DNA of 64,000 nucleotides from Rhynchopus euleeides (taxonomy: Eukaryota > Euglenozoa > Diplonemea > Diplonemida > Diplonemidae), in contig OY723276.1 in the NCBI GenBank assembly GCA_963210315.1, forward strand, positions 1,736,001 through 1,800,000, read 5' to 3'. The position numbers and the translations under genes were made by a program. Of this stretch, positions 1-12,500 are shown one piece after another; the stretch's first letter is position 1, and every line of letters starts with the position of its first letter. Under the pieces are notes generated by a model, which saw only the letters and a program-made list of their open reading frames with translations, was not told the DNA's origin and did no database searches.

Positions 1-1336
1 CGTGTGTAGAGCTTCTTGCCGCGGCCTCAACCACCCGCTGTCGGTGCTGCCCCACCACGACACCAGTGCGCAGTGGAGATCGCACCAAGAGCACGGCAAC
101 CTGCTCTAGTGTGTTCGGCACGGCGTCATAAAGATTCACGTGAGTGCGGCAGTGTGAGGCCGCATCCAGAGCCCGAGGCGTGTCCTGCTCTGAACCACAC
201 CGTGTGCCTGTGTGCCTGTCGTCCCCATCCTATTCTCCCTCTCTCCTGCCACGTGCCCTGCCGCCGTGCAGCCCCGCTGCTGCCCACGGCAGGGACACGA
301 GGCCCTGCTGCCCTGCTCTCACTGACACGACACGCAAGATAGACCCTCATCATACCACCCCCGCCCCGCCACACCTGCGTCGCAGTGCCTGCAGGCTTGC
401 CTGCACCGCACTGCACGAACGCACATCAGCGTGGGGCAGCAATACTCTTCCTCCCAAGCCTGTCCTCCATGCATGGCCGCACCTGTGTCTGCATGACCCG
501 CCCTACCACGGGTGGTGTACAGGAATTTATTTGTTTGTTAGTTCGGCGTAGCCAACTGGGGAAACTTTCTGTGCCTTTAGCTGGATCGTGCGTCCCCACT
601 CACACCACTTCATCAGACCGGGGTGTGGTGTACACAAAGAGTGGGGTCTGCGTTCCAACAAAACAACTTTTGGCAGTAATTGGTTTGTTGTCTCGTTTTG
701 CTGTCACTTTACGATCCAGCGGGGGGCACAGATAGTTTTTCTTGGCTTGCCACCCGTCCATCCCGTGCTTGACGTTGTGCATATCTGCACCTCCGCCACG
801 GCACAGCGTTCCTTCTAGTCTGGCCACCTCCGGCTCCTCCTGCCGCATGCACAGACCAGCGGTGTGTACTGTGCCATGACGCTCTCGGGGCCCCTCACCC
901 TGTGCAGCATGTGGGGCCCTCCTTTGTGACGGACTCGCCCTGCTGCACTTCAGGGGAAGCCACCCCCACACTGTTGTCATTTCAGTGCACACATGCATGC
1001 TGGCAGAGTCCCGCACGTTTCCTGAAACAGCACGCTCGTACAAATTTTCGCCTGAGGCCCTCCACCCCCCACCCACCCCCACCCCACATCCAATAGCGAC
1101 AGCTATCTCTTTGCAGTGCAGCTCTGGTGTGACCACAGCCTCAGAGGGCGCAGCGGCATGGGTGCCTTGTGGGATCGAGTGGCACCAGCAAGCTGCTTCA
1201 CACACCCCTCAACCCTCTTCGGGCGAGCCGCACGCCTTCCTGCTATAGGCCTGCTTTGTTGCGCACACAGCACCACCACCACCCCCAACCCCCACCGCAG
1301 GCTCTCGAGGGCCAGCCCTGCTGTGCCGCAAGGAGT
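1..1336. other. Upstream non-coding region
   Basis: I recognise no gene here. Reading frames are short, overlap on both strands and are rich in Cys, Pro, Arg and His, as expected from random GC-rich DNA. The stretch includes a small inverted-repeat element at 562-739. The last part, around 1260-1336, has C/CA-rich runs and leads into the EF-hand gene, so it probably contains that gene's 5' UTR and promoter. I see no TATA-like or other defined core promoter motif that I would defend. Confidence 0.5.
562..739. mobile_element. Short inverted-repeat element (MITE-like), copy 1
   Basis: The left end (AAACTTTCTGTGCC, then AGCTGGATCGT) is matched in inverted orientation at the right end (ACGATCCAGC, then GGCACAGATAGTTTTT). 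This gives imperfect terminal inverted repeats of about 30 bp around a 110-bp interior. The right half, 645-740, recurs with few differences at about 35147-35242, which shows it is a dispersed repeat. It has no coding capacity, so any mobility would be non-autonomous. I cannot see a clear target-site duplication. Confidence 0.6.
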
Positions 1337-4300
1337 ATGGAGGCAGCGGATGCGGAGGACCGGGCGAAGCGAGAAGCTGTCCAGCAGCAGGCCTTCTCTG
1401 CGTTCGACCTCGAGGGGAATGGTCACATCTCTGCGATCGACCTGAGCCCTGCTCTGAGCGCCTGCGAGAGCTTCGAGTCTGTGGAGGTGAGTGCCGATGA
1501 CATGAACTGGGCGATGCGGAGGCACGGCGTGCAGCGTGGGGGTGTCATGTCGCTGATGCAGTTCAACGGCATCTGCGAGGCGCTGTACAAACGCAAGGTG
1601 GAGCCCAAGATACGGAAGCAGAGGGAGTTCGACAGGCTGCGTGAGGAGGCGGAGCGCGAGGAGGCAGAACACGCGCGTCGCGTCGCGATGCAGCGCAGGC
1701 AGCGTGTGCTCGCTCAGCAGTACCGCACAGAGCAGGATGCGGTGGCCCGTGCGTTCTACGCATTCGACACAGACGACTCCGGTGAGGTGAGCGGCGTGGA
1801 CCTGTCGCGCCTTCTCGCCATGTCCGGTGTGAAGGATGTGCCGGATGCCAAGCTGCAGGCAGCCCTGCAGAACCTCCGCAAGGGGAAGGGGTCCCTGTTC
1901 ACCCTCTCGGAGTTCCGCAGCCTGCACGCGCAGCTGTCGGGGGGTGACGGCTTCGGCGGGAAGCGGGGGGCGGGGGCCAGGGCGGCGGCGGCCCAGCAGC
2001 AGCAGCAGCAGGTGCCACCCCCCGCCGCCCCGCAGCAGCCCGTGAGTGCCTTGCAGCAGCCTGTGAGTGGGGCGTCGTCGGGGGAGCGGCGGCAGGCACA
2101 GCAGCCGCTCCCTCTGGACCTGCCGCCCCCTGCGTCGGCAGGGTCGGTGCTGAGTACCCCTGGTGTGGCGGAGATTGAGGTGCACCCGCGGCAGCGTTCG
2201 TCTGTGCGGTTTATGGTATGCAGCAGCTTGTTGTTCAGCGGAGGTCGCACCGAGCAACGCTCTGGTGCTGTTCCTCCGGCACATGCCTAATTGTCAGCCG
2301 TCGGTAATGATATTGTGGTGATTTCATGACCCAGTGGCTTTCAATACCCGGTGGAGAGGGAGGGGCGGTGCCGGCTCGTCAGGAGGCACGCAAGTCAGTC
2401 ACAGCCCAACCAACCCAACCCAACCACCCCCATCGCCCCCACTGCCCCCTGCAGCCGTCGCAGCAGCAGTCGCAGCCACTGCCCCCTCAGCCGATGCAGA
2501 TCCCGATGCCTGCCCCGACACCCATGCCGCAGCAGATGGCCAGCGTATGCATCCTGACACCGCCCCCTTTTGCATCAGCTCGCACCAACCCAACTTTAAG
2601 GAGCTCTTCTGCCTCCTGGCGGAAGCGCCCTCGCCACCCCCCATCCAATGCAATTCTCAATCCCACACCCCCCACCACAGGCCTCACAGCAGGGCGGACC
2701 ATCGGCGATGCCCACACCTGCGTCAGCGCCTGGTCACCACCACCACCACCACCACCACCACCATACCCCGCAGCACAGCGTGTGCTTCTCTGGAGTGGAC
2801 CACCCCCATGCTGTGTACCCCGCATCGGCATCGAGGTCAGCCCCGACGCCGTCGGAGCAGGAGTCGCACCCCGAGACAGACGGCATGACCGTCGGGTCGT
2901 CCTGCGGGCTGGACGCCACGGTCGCAGGGCTGCCCCAACAGCAGCAGCAGCAGCAGGCACAGCCCATCCCGATGCCCGCTCCAACCCAGGGTGCGGTTGC
3001 CGCCTGCGCGCAGCAGGCAGAGGGGCAGGGCGTGCCCTACGGCGCTGCCGGGCAGCTCCGCCTGCCTGAGGGTGTGGAGGCCGCGCTGAAGCACCACCCC
3101 CGCCAGTTCATCTCCGCCGGGTCGCGCCGCTCCCGCCAGCAGCCCTCGCGCGCCGACACCCCCGCGGGGCCCGCGTCTGCCACGTCCGCAACCTCCGCAG
3201 CGCCGTCCTCTCCGGCGGCAGCCCCGGCGACGCCCTCCGACGCCCCGCAGAAGGCGCCGCTCCGCAAGGTGCGGGTCATCGGGGATGAAGACCGCCTAAG
3301 GGGCATGGTGGAAGGGCACCCGCACATCGCAGGGTGGACCCCGGTGCATGCATCCCATGTCGCGGCGTACGCCGTGGTGCTGCGCGATGTCCCGAAGAAG
3401 GACGCTGTGGGGATCCGCTTTCCTGACGGGGAGGTGGCGTGGTACCCCTCGCAGTGCGTTGTGGAGTTTGGGGACCAGCAGCAGCAGCAGCAACACCCCT
3501 TTGCCCCGCCCCCGCCGTCGGCGCATGAGCCAGGTGGTGGTGTCGGGTGGAGTGATGTGCAGAATGTGGGCCCCGCTGACGTGCCCCTAGCAAAGCTCTT
3601 CGCGGACCTCCCCTCCGGTGGGAGGTGTGCTGGGGGCGTGGGGGAGGACCCGAGCTGGCCGTCCTCCACTTCGGCGAACAGCGTGTTCGCGAAGGACCAC
3701 CAGCTGATGCAGAACGTCCCGCACCCCTTCAGCCTGCAGCACCACCTGCAGCACGTCGGGCAGCACAACGTGGTGGGGGTCGACGAGTTTGGCGACGATA
3801 TCCCCGGCGCCGCCCCGGGGGGCGCGCAGCCGGAGCTGCCCCCCTCCGACACCGATGCCACATCACTCCCTCCGTCGCGGCAGCACTCGCGGTACGGGCC
3901 TCCCCCGCGTGGAGCTTATATGATGCCGAAGATTCCAAAATATGACATCACGGAGCTGGACACAATCTACCCCTTGGGGAAGAAGAAGCTGGAGGTGAAC
4001 GAGGCGGAGGTGGAGCAGGTCTTCCAGCTGTTCGACCTGGATGGGGAGGGCGAGGTGGGGAGGCAGGAGCTGCCGACGCTGCTGCGGAGCCTCGGGTATG
4101 CCGTGCCGGTGAGGGAGGTGGAGGCGCTGCTGGCGAAGGCCGGGAGGAGTTCGTCCGGCAGTATGACTCTGCATGAGTTCACCCTGCACGTGAGGGAGGT
4201 CGGGAGGCTGCACAAGAGGAACAGGCGGCAGTGCGACCTGACTAAGTTTGGGAGTACCCACTCGCGGACCGCAGCGGATAGCCTGCGGAATCTCTTCTTC

Positions 4301-4603
4301 CTCTTCCACGACGGGGGTGACCACGATACCCTATCGAGGGATCAGCTCGCGGTCTGCCTCAACGCTGTCGGGCTCGAGGATTCCCACGAGGTGGACATAT
4401 TCCTCGAGGTGGATCGTGTGTTCGGCAACCCCAATGTGAGCAGAGAGGATGTGCGTGTCAACCTGGAGACGTTTCAGCGGCTGATCAAGCAGATGCATGC
4501 GAAGCGGTTCACCAAGAAGGTTGCGCAGACGCTGCAGGGGAATCCGCATGCTGCTTCGCGGCATGGATCTCCTGCCATCTCGCATGCATCGCGCAACACG
4601 TGA
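1337..4603 (+). CDS. EF-hand calcium-binding protein, low-complexity (3 exons)
   Basis: Inferred exons are 1337-2215, 2455-2544 and 2681-4603, giving about 963 aa. Both introns are phase 0, begin GTATGC and end CAG. Canonical EF-hand loops lie near residues 24 (DLEGNGHIS), 144 (DTDDSGEVS) and 775 (DLDGEGEVG). A fourth helix-loop-helix-like stretch near the C-terminus lacks the acidic loop residues. A charged helical segment at about 90-130 separates the first two hands and may form a coiled coil. The middle is disordered: glutamine runs, a ten-histidine run near residue 341, and Pro/Ala-rich stretches. A short module around 'VGIRFPDGEVAWYPS' resembles a small SH3/MIB-like beta barrel. The protein probably binds calcium and acts as a cytosolic or cytoskeletal sensor. 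Its partner is unknown. The start is the first ATG preceding the conserved region; a non-coding upstream exon is possible. Confidence 0.8.
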
Positions 4604-5510
4604 TGTGTTGTGTGGTGGGGTGGAGGCGGTTGGGGGAAAAGGGTTTGTATAGGCGCGGGGCAGCTGTCGTCAGGGTTATGCTGCAACGCGCTGTCAAGAA
4701 TTGTAAGCAAAAAAATCGCCCAGTTTTGCTCGATTCGCTGTTGCATTGCCCGCTTTTGCACATCCCGGGCTGGTCAGGACCTGTCAGTTGCAAAGGCAGG
4801 CGTATCTGTATAGAGACGCATCAATAGCGGATTAAGCTTGTGTGTGGCACGCGTGTCTTTCCTGAACGAGGGGGTGGCGCACTGTGGAAAATACGGCCCC
4901 GACCTTCGTGACTGCCAGAGCGATGTTCTTCACAAGACAACAGCATGGCAAAAACTGGTAAAGGGGAAGTCTTACCCCTACAAAGATGCTTGTTGAACCA
5001 TTCGCTAGTGTGTTTGCGGGTTTTGGCTGACGAACATTGCACCACAGGAGCATGCCGGTGCTCAGGGATAAGCGAGGCACATTTTGTCTAAGTCTTGCGC
5101 TTGTTGTGTCACCTGTATCGTTATTATAGAGACTTTTGTGATGTAATTATATGCACGTCGGGTTGGGAGCAGACCGCCGCCTTGCCAGCAGACGGGTCGA
5201 GGCTTTGGCATCTCTTTTGTAGACTTCTCTCAGACGACCTGCCCCCCCCTCCACCCCCACACCTTGCCCCTCGACAATTTCTGCACACCGGACCCCACCC
5301 ACACCCGCGCTATTGTCTTCTCCCCCCCCACCTCCAATGCACTGCACATGTCGAAGGCCAACCCCACCCCATCCCACCCCACCTCCCAACACCCCCACAC
5401 CCCGGAACCACAGGAGGGAAGCGCGAGGGTGCGCTTCGAACCCCTTGATCGCGAGGCCGTAGAGTAGCGAGGGGGGGCGGCGGCGGAGGTGGGTGTGCCG
5501 CCGTGCCGGG
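4604..5510. other. Intergenic region
   Basis: No gene recognised between the EF-hand gene and the next + strand gene. The left part is moderately AT-rich with a run of A at about 4709. The right part (5240-5420) is dominated by CCCCACC-type runs typical of introns and 5' flanks in this window. It should hold the 3' UTR of one gene and the promoter of the next. Confidence 0.5.
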
Positions 5511-7793
5511 ATGTCGTCGAGTTTGGCAAAGAGGTACGCGGCGCTGCCGCCCCGGAGATACCGGATTTTCAAGCCGCACAGGCTGCAGGGCGAGCTCCCC
5601 GATGAATGGATCCGGAGCAAGCCGGGTGTCAACGTCGACGGGAATGAGTTCATGGAGGCGAATGGGAACAGCGACGACACGACGCTCCTGATGCGGCAGA
5701 GCCGACTCTTCCACGTGAGGGAGAATGCATACAACGAGGCGCGCGAGGCACAGCTGTCACTCCTGGACAAGCTGGAGAAGGAGAAGGCCATCGAGGCAGT
5801 TCCTGACAAATGGAAGCAGGCGATTGATGTCCTCAAGCGGGGGAGCAAGCAGAAGGCAGAGTCAGAATACAACCAGCTGAGCCGATGGAAGGTCCGCACG
5901 GAGGAGCTCAAGCCGGACCGCGATGTGTTCGCATACGACTATATTTGGGTGATGCACGCCCTCCGCGCGAAGACGTGCCTCCCCGAGGGCTACACGCAGC
6001 ACTTCTTCCCCCTCCCCTTCGTCATCTCCGGGATCAAGCGGCTCGCGCAGAAGCTGCTGCTCATCAGCAACCCCCCCGAGGAGGAGGAGTGGTACCGCAA
6101 CCTGTGCCCGTGGATCTCCATCACCGACCACCAGGTCGAGGGGTATCCCCCGTGTCTCACGCCGTCGCAGGTCTTCCAGATGTTCCGCCATGCGGGGCAC
6201 CAGCTGGCTCTGGGTGTCAAGGCTGACAACCCTGAGGTGCTCCTGTCGTCCGCATCCATCTACGGCTACATCTTTGAGAGGTTTGCGGCAAGCCCGCAGT
6301 ATCTCGCGCAGTATGCCGACCACTGGAGCCGGCATCAGCTGTCGTCCAGCGGGGGGCGCTACTTCTTGAACCCGAAGGAGGTGTCCCTGCTGGTGCGGTC
6401 GTACCGCTCCTTCCCCGCGTTCAAAATGCAGCAGGCCTGGTGGTACAGCCAGCCGCACCGCCTGCGTGACGAGACCCTGGAGGAGGGGATTTACTTCTAC
6501 CCCGTGCCGTCGGTGCGGCACACCCTGCAGGCGGGGCTGCCCACCTTGAGGGATGCGTCCTCGGAGCTGGCAGCAGGGCTGCTGTGGGGGCACTTCGCAG
6601 AGGAGGAGGGGTTGGATATGTATGTGGTGGGGTGGGGTGGGGTGTGGAAAACGGAGCCTGTGGGGTTCTTGTTCTTTCATGGGTTTGGCGGCAAGCCGGA
6701 AGGTTTTTTTTGTCAGATCAGTCCTCACCCCCATGCACCGCCACCACCACCCACAGCACCACCGACGACGTGTACTCCGAGTTCCGCACCGCCGTGTCTG
6801 AGGTGGACGACGAGGAGAGCAACCGCGAGGCGTGGGAGCGCGTGTCGGAGGAGCTGTTCGGGGAGGAGTCCCCGCTGGTGCGCACTGCGGACCTGACAAA
6901 GATGCCGCCCACCTTCCCGAATGAGCTGTACAACGAGACATACAGGCCCATTCTGCGGTACGAGATCGACCACGCTCAGAGCAACGGCGTGGAAGTCCCT
7001 GATTGGTACACCCGCCGCCGCCGCGAGATTGCAACAGGCCCGCATGCTTCCCTTGTGCCCGACCTGACGGCCACTGTGTCTGGGGAGACGCTCGACTTCT
7101 CTGACTTCGAGGATGCAGAGCCCGAGCCGGAGCCTGAGGCGGAGGCCAAGAAGGCGGAGGAGCATGAGGACGACGAGTCGCTGGATGGCGCGAAGGAGGT
7201 GCGCGACGCTTTCGAGGATGAATCGCTCCCGCTTGTGGAGCGCATGCGTATGGCACGCCTGCAGTCCGCCATCAAGGTGAGCGACGAAAAGAAGATGAAG
7301 GAGACCATGAGCGCGCGTGACTACGCCACGCATTACGAACAACTGGACAAGCAATACGTATGCCTTGGTGCCCCCTCGCACCCGCCCCCACTCCACCCCA
7401 CCCCATGCACCTTTCAAAAAGGGACGACTGTGTCGTGGCCAGATATGGTTAACAGGCTAATGTATATATAGCCAATGTGCCACCACCCCTTCTCTGCAAT
7501 TCGGGCAGCGTAATTGGTGCCCCTGAAGAGGCCGATATACGTAGTTCTTACGTGGTTGTTCTATGATTTTTCAGGGGCACCAGTGATGTTTGCGATTTTC
7601 CCTCTTCGGCATTCCCTCACTCTTCTCAAATCCTGAAGCCCCGTTTTTTCCACACACACAACATACACACACACACCGACACCCCCCTCCTCCTTACACA
7701 CAGACGAATGCACCGCTTGCCCACCAACGGCGGGAGGAGAAGCTCCGGGAAATTGCAGAGAACAAGGTGCCCCACCCGGTGGATCGCCAGTAA
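5511..7793 (+). CDS. Unrecognised protein of about 599 aa (3 exons)
   Basis: Exons are 5511-6619, 6757-7357 and 7704-7793. The first intron (GTATGT...CCACAG) is phase 2 and the second (GTATGC...CACAG) is phase 0; joining them keeps one open frame of 600 codons. The start at 5511 (MSSSLAKRY) opens a basic, tyrosine-rich N-terminus that could be a mitochondrial targeting sequence. Residues about 60-130 are helical and charged. Residues 140-370 are globular, with many Trp, Tyr and Phe and motifs such as 'LCPWISITDHQ' and 'GRYFLNPKEVSLLVRSYRSF'. The C-terminal 150 residues are strongly acidic (a run of Glu-Pro and Glu-Ala). No family motif, signal peptide or membrane span is evident. A soluble organellar complex subunit is a guess only. 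Evidence that it is real: frame-preserving splices at consensus sites and non-repetitive composition. Confidence 0.75.
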
Positions 7794-8587
7794 GAATGAA
7801 GCGGTGGGGTGGGGGGTGGGCTATTGTGCCATGCATGTGTGCCACGTGCTGATGGGCGGTGAAGACCTCCGCGCAGTGCCGAGGGCAGTGCAGCTGAGGG
7901 TGGTTTGGGCTGGTGAGCTCGGCATTGCGACACGCCCTTTCCCGTCACCCACCTGCGCGTGTGGTTTTTTTGACATCGTGGGGTTGCGATGGGAAACAGC
8001 CATTTGGCATTTCGGCATTCTCCCCGGTCCGCTCTCCCTCCCCCCGCCCACCCATCCATCATGCTACCCACCACACCACTATCACGGTGGGTATAGCCTG
8101 CCTCTTCTGGTTGCACAGGGTGCAGCCGGGATGTTCTGGTTTGCGCCCTGGTGCTCTCTCGAAGCAGAGATCTGAGTAGATATGCTTCACTGCCCAGCCC
8201 ACCCCCCCCACATCACGAACGCAAGAGTTGTCTCAGCCGCCACTCTGGGTGTCTCATGGAGGAGGGACAGTCGTGGCGGCTCGGGGGGGGTGGGGGGTGG
8301 GGGGGGCGCGGTGTTGGCAGCGGTGTGTTATTTATGCATCCGCCGCAACTGGGGGGGGTGGGGGTGGGGGGGGGGGGGGGAGTTGACCCACCATCCCCCC
8401 CCCCCCCTCCCTCTCCCTCGTCCCCGTGGCCCCCGCCCCTGTCCCTGAGGAGGAAAAAAAATGGCGGCAAAACAAAATTTTATCTCGAACGCAAATGTTA
8501 TAAAGAAGTCTTTGCGATACGTATGATTGGCGGGTGCGCTCCCCACCCCCACCCCCCACCTTCATCCCATCTCTCATCCCATGTAAA
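7794..8587. other. Intergenic region with homopolymer G and C tracts
   Basis: No gene recognised. The stretch 8280-8450 contains long G runs followed by C runs, which create glycine- and proline-only reading frames on opposite strands that are not genes. The two runs are complementary and could pair or form quadruplex structures. An AT-rich stretch from 8450 leads into the foldback element at 8588. Confidence 0.5.
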
Positions 8588-8929
8588 GTATACCGTATAC
8601 GTAAATATTTTGGAACGTAAATATTATGGAACGTAATTATTATGGAACGTAAATATTATGGAACGCTGGTGGGTTGGCGTTCCAGATTTTTTTCGTTCCA
8701 TAATATTTACAGGGCTTTCTGCGACTCGGGGACTTGGACCAGGTGATCGGACGGCATACAGAGTCCCTGACGGGACCTACTCGTGCACTTTTCGTGCGAT
8801 TCCTGAGGCAAACCATCCTCACCACCGAGTCCCCAACTGGCCCTGTAAATATTTTGGAACGGACCGGGCAAAAATGGGCCCGTTCCATAATATTTACGTT
8901 CCATAATATTTACGTATACGGTATTATAC
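8588..8929. mobile_element. Foldback element with repeated TAAATATTATGGAACG ends
   Basis: The left end begins GTATACCGTATACG and continues with about four head-to-tail copies of TAAATATTATGGAACG. The right end carries the same sequence inverted and finishes in CGTATACGGTATTATAC. Inside, a second inverted pair (CAGGGC followed by GACTCGGGGACTTGG on the left, its reverse complement CCGAGTCCCCAACTGGCCCTG-like on the right) is nested within the first. The whole 342 bp could fold into one long hairpin. There is no coding sequence. Repeated subterminal motifs of this sort are typical of non-autonomous DNA transposons, but the family is unknown. Confidence 0.7.
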
Positions 8930-9352
8930 CCCTTGTAAAATATATTATACCCCTCGCGATCACTGCAGAGAAGCGGTTTCTTCATGAGGAACCATGTGCC
9001 GCTCACCGCGGACTTAGGGACCCGCGAGGCCCCTGCCGGCAGGGAAGCGTCTACATCCCGCATGTCTGGCCCCTTGCCTCCGCCTCGCAATGCATCTGGT
9101 GGGAGCGGTATGCGAACCCCTCTCCGTCAGTCTCGTCGCGTGCCTCCGACGAGACCGCACAGGCGACCCCCGTCTCCGAGGGGGCCAGCACCACCTTGGG
9201 GTACCGTCGGAGAGCCGCACGGGTTTGGCTCCACCACTTGTTGGCGCCCGCCCTGCACCCACACCACACCGCTAGCGCTTCCAGGTTATCTAGTAAGACC
9301 TCCTCAGGTGGTCCGTTGGGCGGGAGTGCGCTGCAATGTGACGAGAGTGTTT

Positions 9353-9450
9353 GGGGGTCTTCGCTGGTCGACAAACTTCGTCAGTTTTCAGCCAATTCAA
9401 CAGGAAATGCACCAAAATGCACTGACGATCACCCTGTAGCGAAGACCCCC
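9353..9450. mobile_element. MITE with GGGGGTCTTCGCT ends, copy 1
   Basis: This 98-bp element starts GGGGGTCTTCGCTGG and ends with GTAGCGAAGACCCCC, a near-perfect inverted match. TTT lies immediately outside both ends, consistent with a 3-bp target duplication. A second copy with the same ends and core (CAGGAAATGC, CAAAATGCACTGACGA) is at 33467-33576, and a third with related ends at 47311-47419. Three-base duplications and G-rich ends fit the PIF/Harbinger superfamily, whose transposase-like gene is present at 39.8 kb. It lies just upstream of, or in a first intron of, the next gene. Confidence 0.75.
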
Positions 9451-9513
9451 TTTGATTCCTGCTCAATCACCCCCCCTTGGTTTACAGGACACACCCCCAC
9501 CCCCACCCCTGCA

Positions 9514-12500
9514 ATGACGGGCCTCTCCATCGACACATGGAAGCCCTCCCGCCCCTCCTCCGGGGTCTCCGCGATGTCCCTCCGCCAGGCAAGGCTCAGC
9601 GCCAGCGCGGCGAGCTCCACACACTACGTCTCGAGCACAGCGGCATCCGCGTCTGCCTCCGCAGCCCCCACCCCGCACCCCCCCGCAAAGGCGAGACCCG
9701 GGACGCAGGGGACGCAGGGGAGGCAGCTGAGCAGGCCCGGAAAGTCTGTCACCCTCCTGCCGAGGTTTATGAAAAATGGGAAGCACCACTGCATCCGGTT
9801 GGTCAGCCGGGGCGGGCGGCGCCCCTCGACAGTCCCTGCGGGGCTTCCGGGGTGCGGCGGGGGGTTGTCACCTCCAACAGCCGAAGCGGAGACCCCGGCT
9901 GACCCCAACATCCCGCAGGACGCGCTGTTTGACACCGAGGCAGCGTCAACCCACATCGAACCGGTGCCGGTGCGGTGGCGTTTTGTCGAGGAGGAGGCTG
10001 TGCCGCGCGCCCCATGCATCGACCACCCCGGGGGGGTGCAGCGTATGCGCCACCTCTCCGATGCCTCGTGGGCAGTCGGGTCTCGCGCCTGCGTCGGGGC
10101 TGCCTCCATGCCACACCACGCCACCCGACCCCCGGAGGGTGGCGGGGGTGCCGCTGCGGAGCACCAGCAGCCGTGTCCCCCCGTGGCGCCTCCCTTCTGC
10201 ATCCCTGGAGAGGCATGCCAGAGGCAGTACACCCCAAACTACTCGAGGCATATCAGGACTGCGAAGGGGAAGTCGACTCTGAACAACTCTTTCACCAACC
10301 CGCTGCCGAGGATTGTGGCAGTTGCGGCGGCGGCGCAGCAGCAGGGGGCTGCCCGGCGAGCCTCGCGGGGGGGGAAGACGCCCGCAAGCAGGCAGCATGA
10401 GGGCCGTGGAGGTGGAGGTGTGGCGGGTGGGGCTGCGACACAGAGGGAAGTGGGTGTTTCGCAGAGGTCGGTGCGTGGTGTGTGCTCCTCCGCCAGCACC
10501 GCCGCCGCGACAGCGGCGGTTTTGGAGGAGGCGGTGCTGTGTGGGCTCCGCTCTCAGCAGCGGCAGAGCCGCGCTGGGACCCAAGGAGCTCTGTCCGAAA
10601 TCCCCCCAGCGGGGTCACGCGAAACCACCGCCGGGAGCTGGGGTTACGTTGACTATGGGGATGACGTCGATAACATCGGTGGAGGTCCGGCGGCGGGGCC
10701 CGACCCGATCCCCATCGAGCCGATGTTCCCCACAGGGGAGGGCCTGTCGTCGGCGCAGCCGGTGAGGGACGGGGAGGACGAGGAGGGGGCGCACCACAGG
10801 GCGGCCATCCCGGAGCAGCGGAGCCGGCAGCAGGCGCAGGGCCTGGGGGGTGGGGAGGAGGAGGGCCCCGACGCCGCTCAGGGGATGTCGCGGTTTGCGG
10901 AGGCGTTCACCTCGCCGCCGGCGCGGCCTGCTGGGTGGGGCCCGGGGGGTGGTGGTGTAGGAGGAGGAGGGGGGGGCGGAGGAAACGTGCTGCCGGCCCC
11001 CGTTGCGGGGATGGGTGTCGGCGACGTGGGGGATGCTGCGGCTGCCGTCATAGCGCCACCCCCGGTTGCGGTGGGGGTGTGGGAGAGGCGGGCAGGGTCG
11101 TTCTGCATGCGCAGCAAGAGGTGCCGCAGTGCCAGCAGCGGCGGGGAGGACACCGGGTGGCAGGCCTGCCACGAGCGGGAGAGCGCGCTGCTCGAGCAGG
11201 GCTACCTGCTGGGGGTGATGCCCTTCACCACGTCGGACGGGCAGTTCGAGGTGGAGATCGGGCCCTCGGGTGAGGGACAGATGCAGCACATCGGAGGTGG
11301 TCTCTCAGCGCTCCTCCGGCGGACCGAGCAGCGCGTGCCGTGCGGGCCGCTCCCTATGGAGCAGGACGCAGTCACGCTGTGCAAGGTGATAGCGGGATAC
11401 CACGCCGAGACGCGCGCACCCCCGAGACCATGGGCCCCACAGCCTGACCCACAGAAGGCCCACGCAAGCGAGGGGCTGACGGCGGCAGGTGTGGGGGGTG
11501 GCGGTGCGGCACAGCTCTGCAGGCAGTCCAGCGTCGCCTCGATATCTTTGGGGTATACTCTGCAGCAGCAAGCGAGTTTCAGGAGGGCGGGCTCCGGGCT
11601 CAGCTCCAACATGCTGTCGCGGGCGGCATCGATGCGCGCCGCAGGTGCCCCCGGAGGGGGTCTGGCGGTGAAGGCAGGTGTAGCGCCTGGCGGGGGAGGG
11701 CCTGCCCAGATCGATCCGTCTGCCGCCCCTCCCGCCAGCGATGGGGGTGTTGCGTGCATGGCAGCTGCGCACCGCAGCAGCCGCCTCTCCGCGAAGTGCT
11801 CCAGCGGGGCCCGTGGGCTGGTCACCTTCATCACGCGGTCCGCATCCTCCGCAGCGGTTGTGGCTGTCCTGGCGGTGGCGGGGGGTGGCTTGGACCGCCC
11901 TGCCGAAGGGGCAGCGGATGCGGCACCCGAAAGGGCGGCAGGTCCCAGCGGCAGCCCCACCCGGAGCCCGCGCGCCAGGCTGGCGATGGAGGGGCTCGGG
12001 GAAGGGGGCGCCAGCCCGTCTGGGCGGACGAAGAAGGCAGTCAGCTTTGCGGGGCACCTCCTCAAGAAACGGTCCGCTGCAGCGTCTGACGCGGCGGAGC
12101 CCCCCGCAGCGCCGGCGGCAGTGAGTGTGCCGACGACGCCGCCGGGAGGCTCGCTGGGGGGGCGTGGGGGGAAGGGGGTGTCGCCGCCTACAACTTCTCT
12201 GAGTTTGGTGCAGGCGCCGTCGTCGCCGCCTGCCTCCGGGGAGATTCTGTACGACCCGAATTCGATTTCCGGGAAGCTGCGGGCCGTGTTTGAGAACCTG
12301 CAGGCGTATTGGCAGCACCGGACAGGGGATCCCAACTCCGAGATCCAGGACGTCAACCCATACGACGTGTTCCTGCAGATGAAGTCGGAGAACATGAAGC
12401 GGCATCCACTCAGCTCACTCGCTCTGGCGTCGGCGCTCCCGGAGGACCTGCAGAACCTTGCGGCGACTGTGACAGGGCCACACAACTACCTCTACACAGT

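Noticed and set aside
2733-2765. Ten-histidine run as an engineered affinity tag
   Set aside because: It is internal, encoded by a CAC triplet expansion, and sits among other natural triplet runs such as CAG.
8213-8577. Glycine- and proline-only frames
   Set aside because: Translations of G and C homopolymer tracts.
11202-12485. 427-codon minus-strand frame opposite the FAM47-like gene
   Set aside because: GC-rich codon mirror of the + strand frame. The + strand has a frame-preserving splice to a coding-like last exon; the minus frame has no domain.
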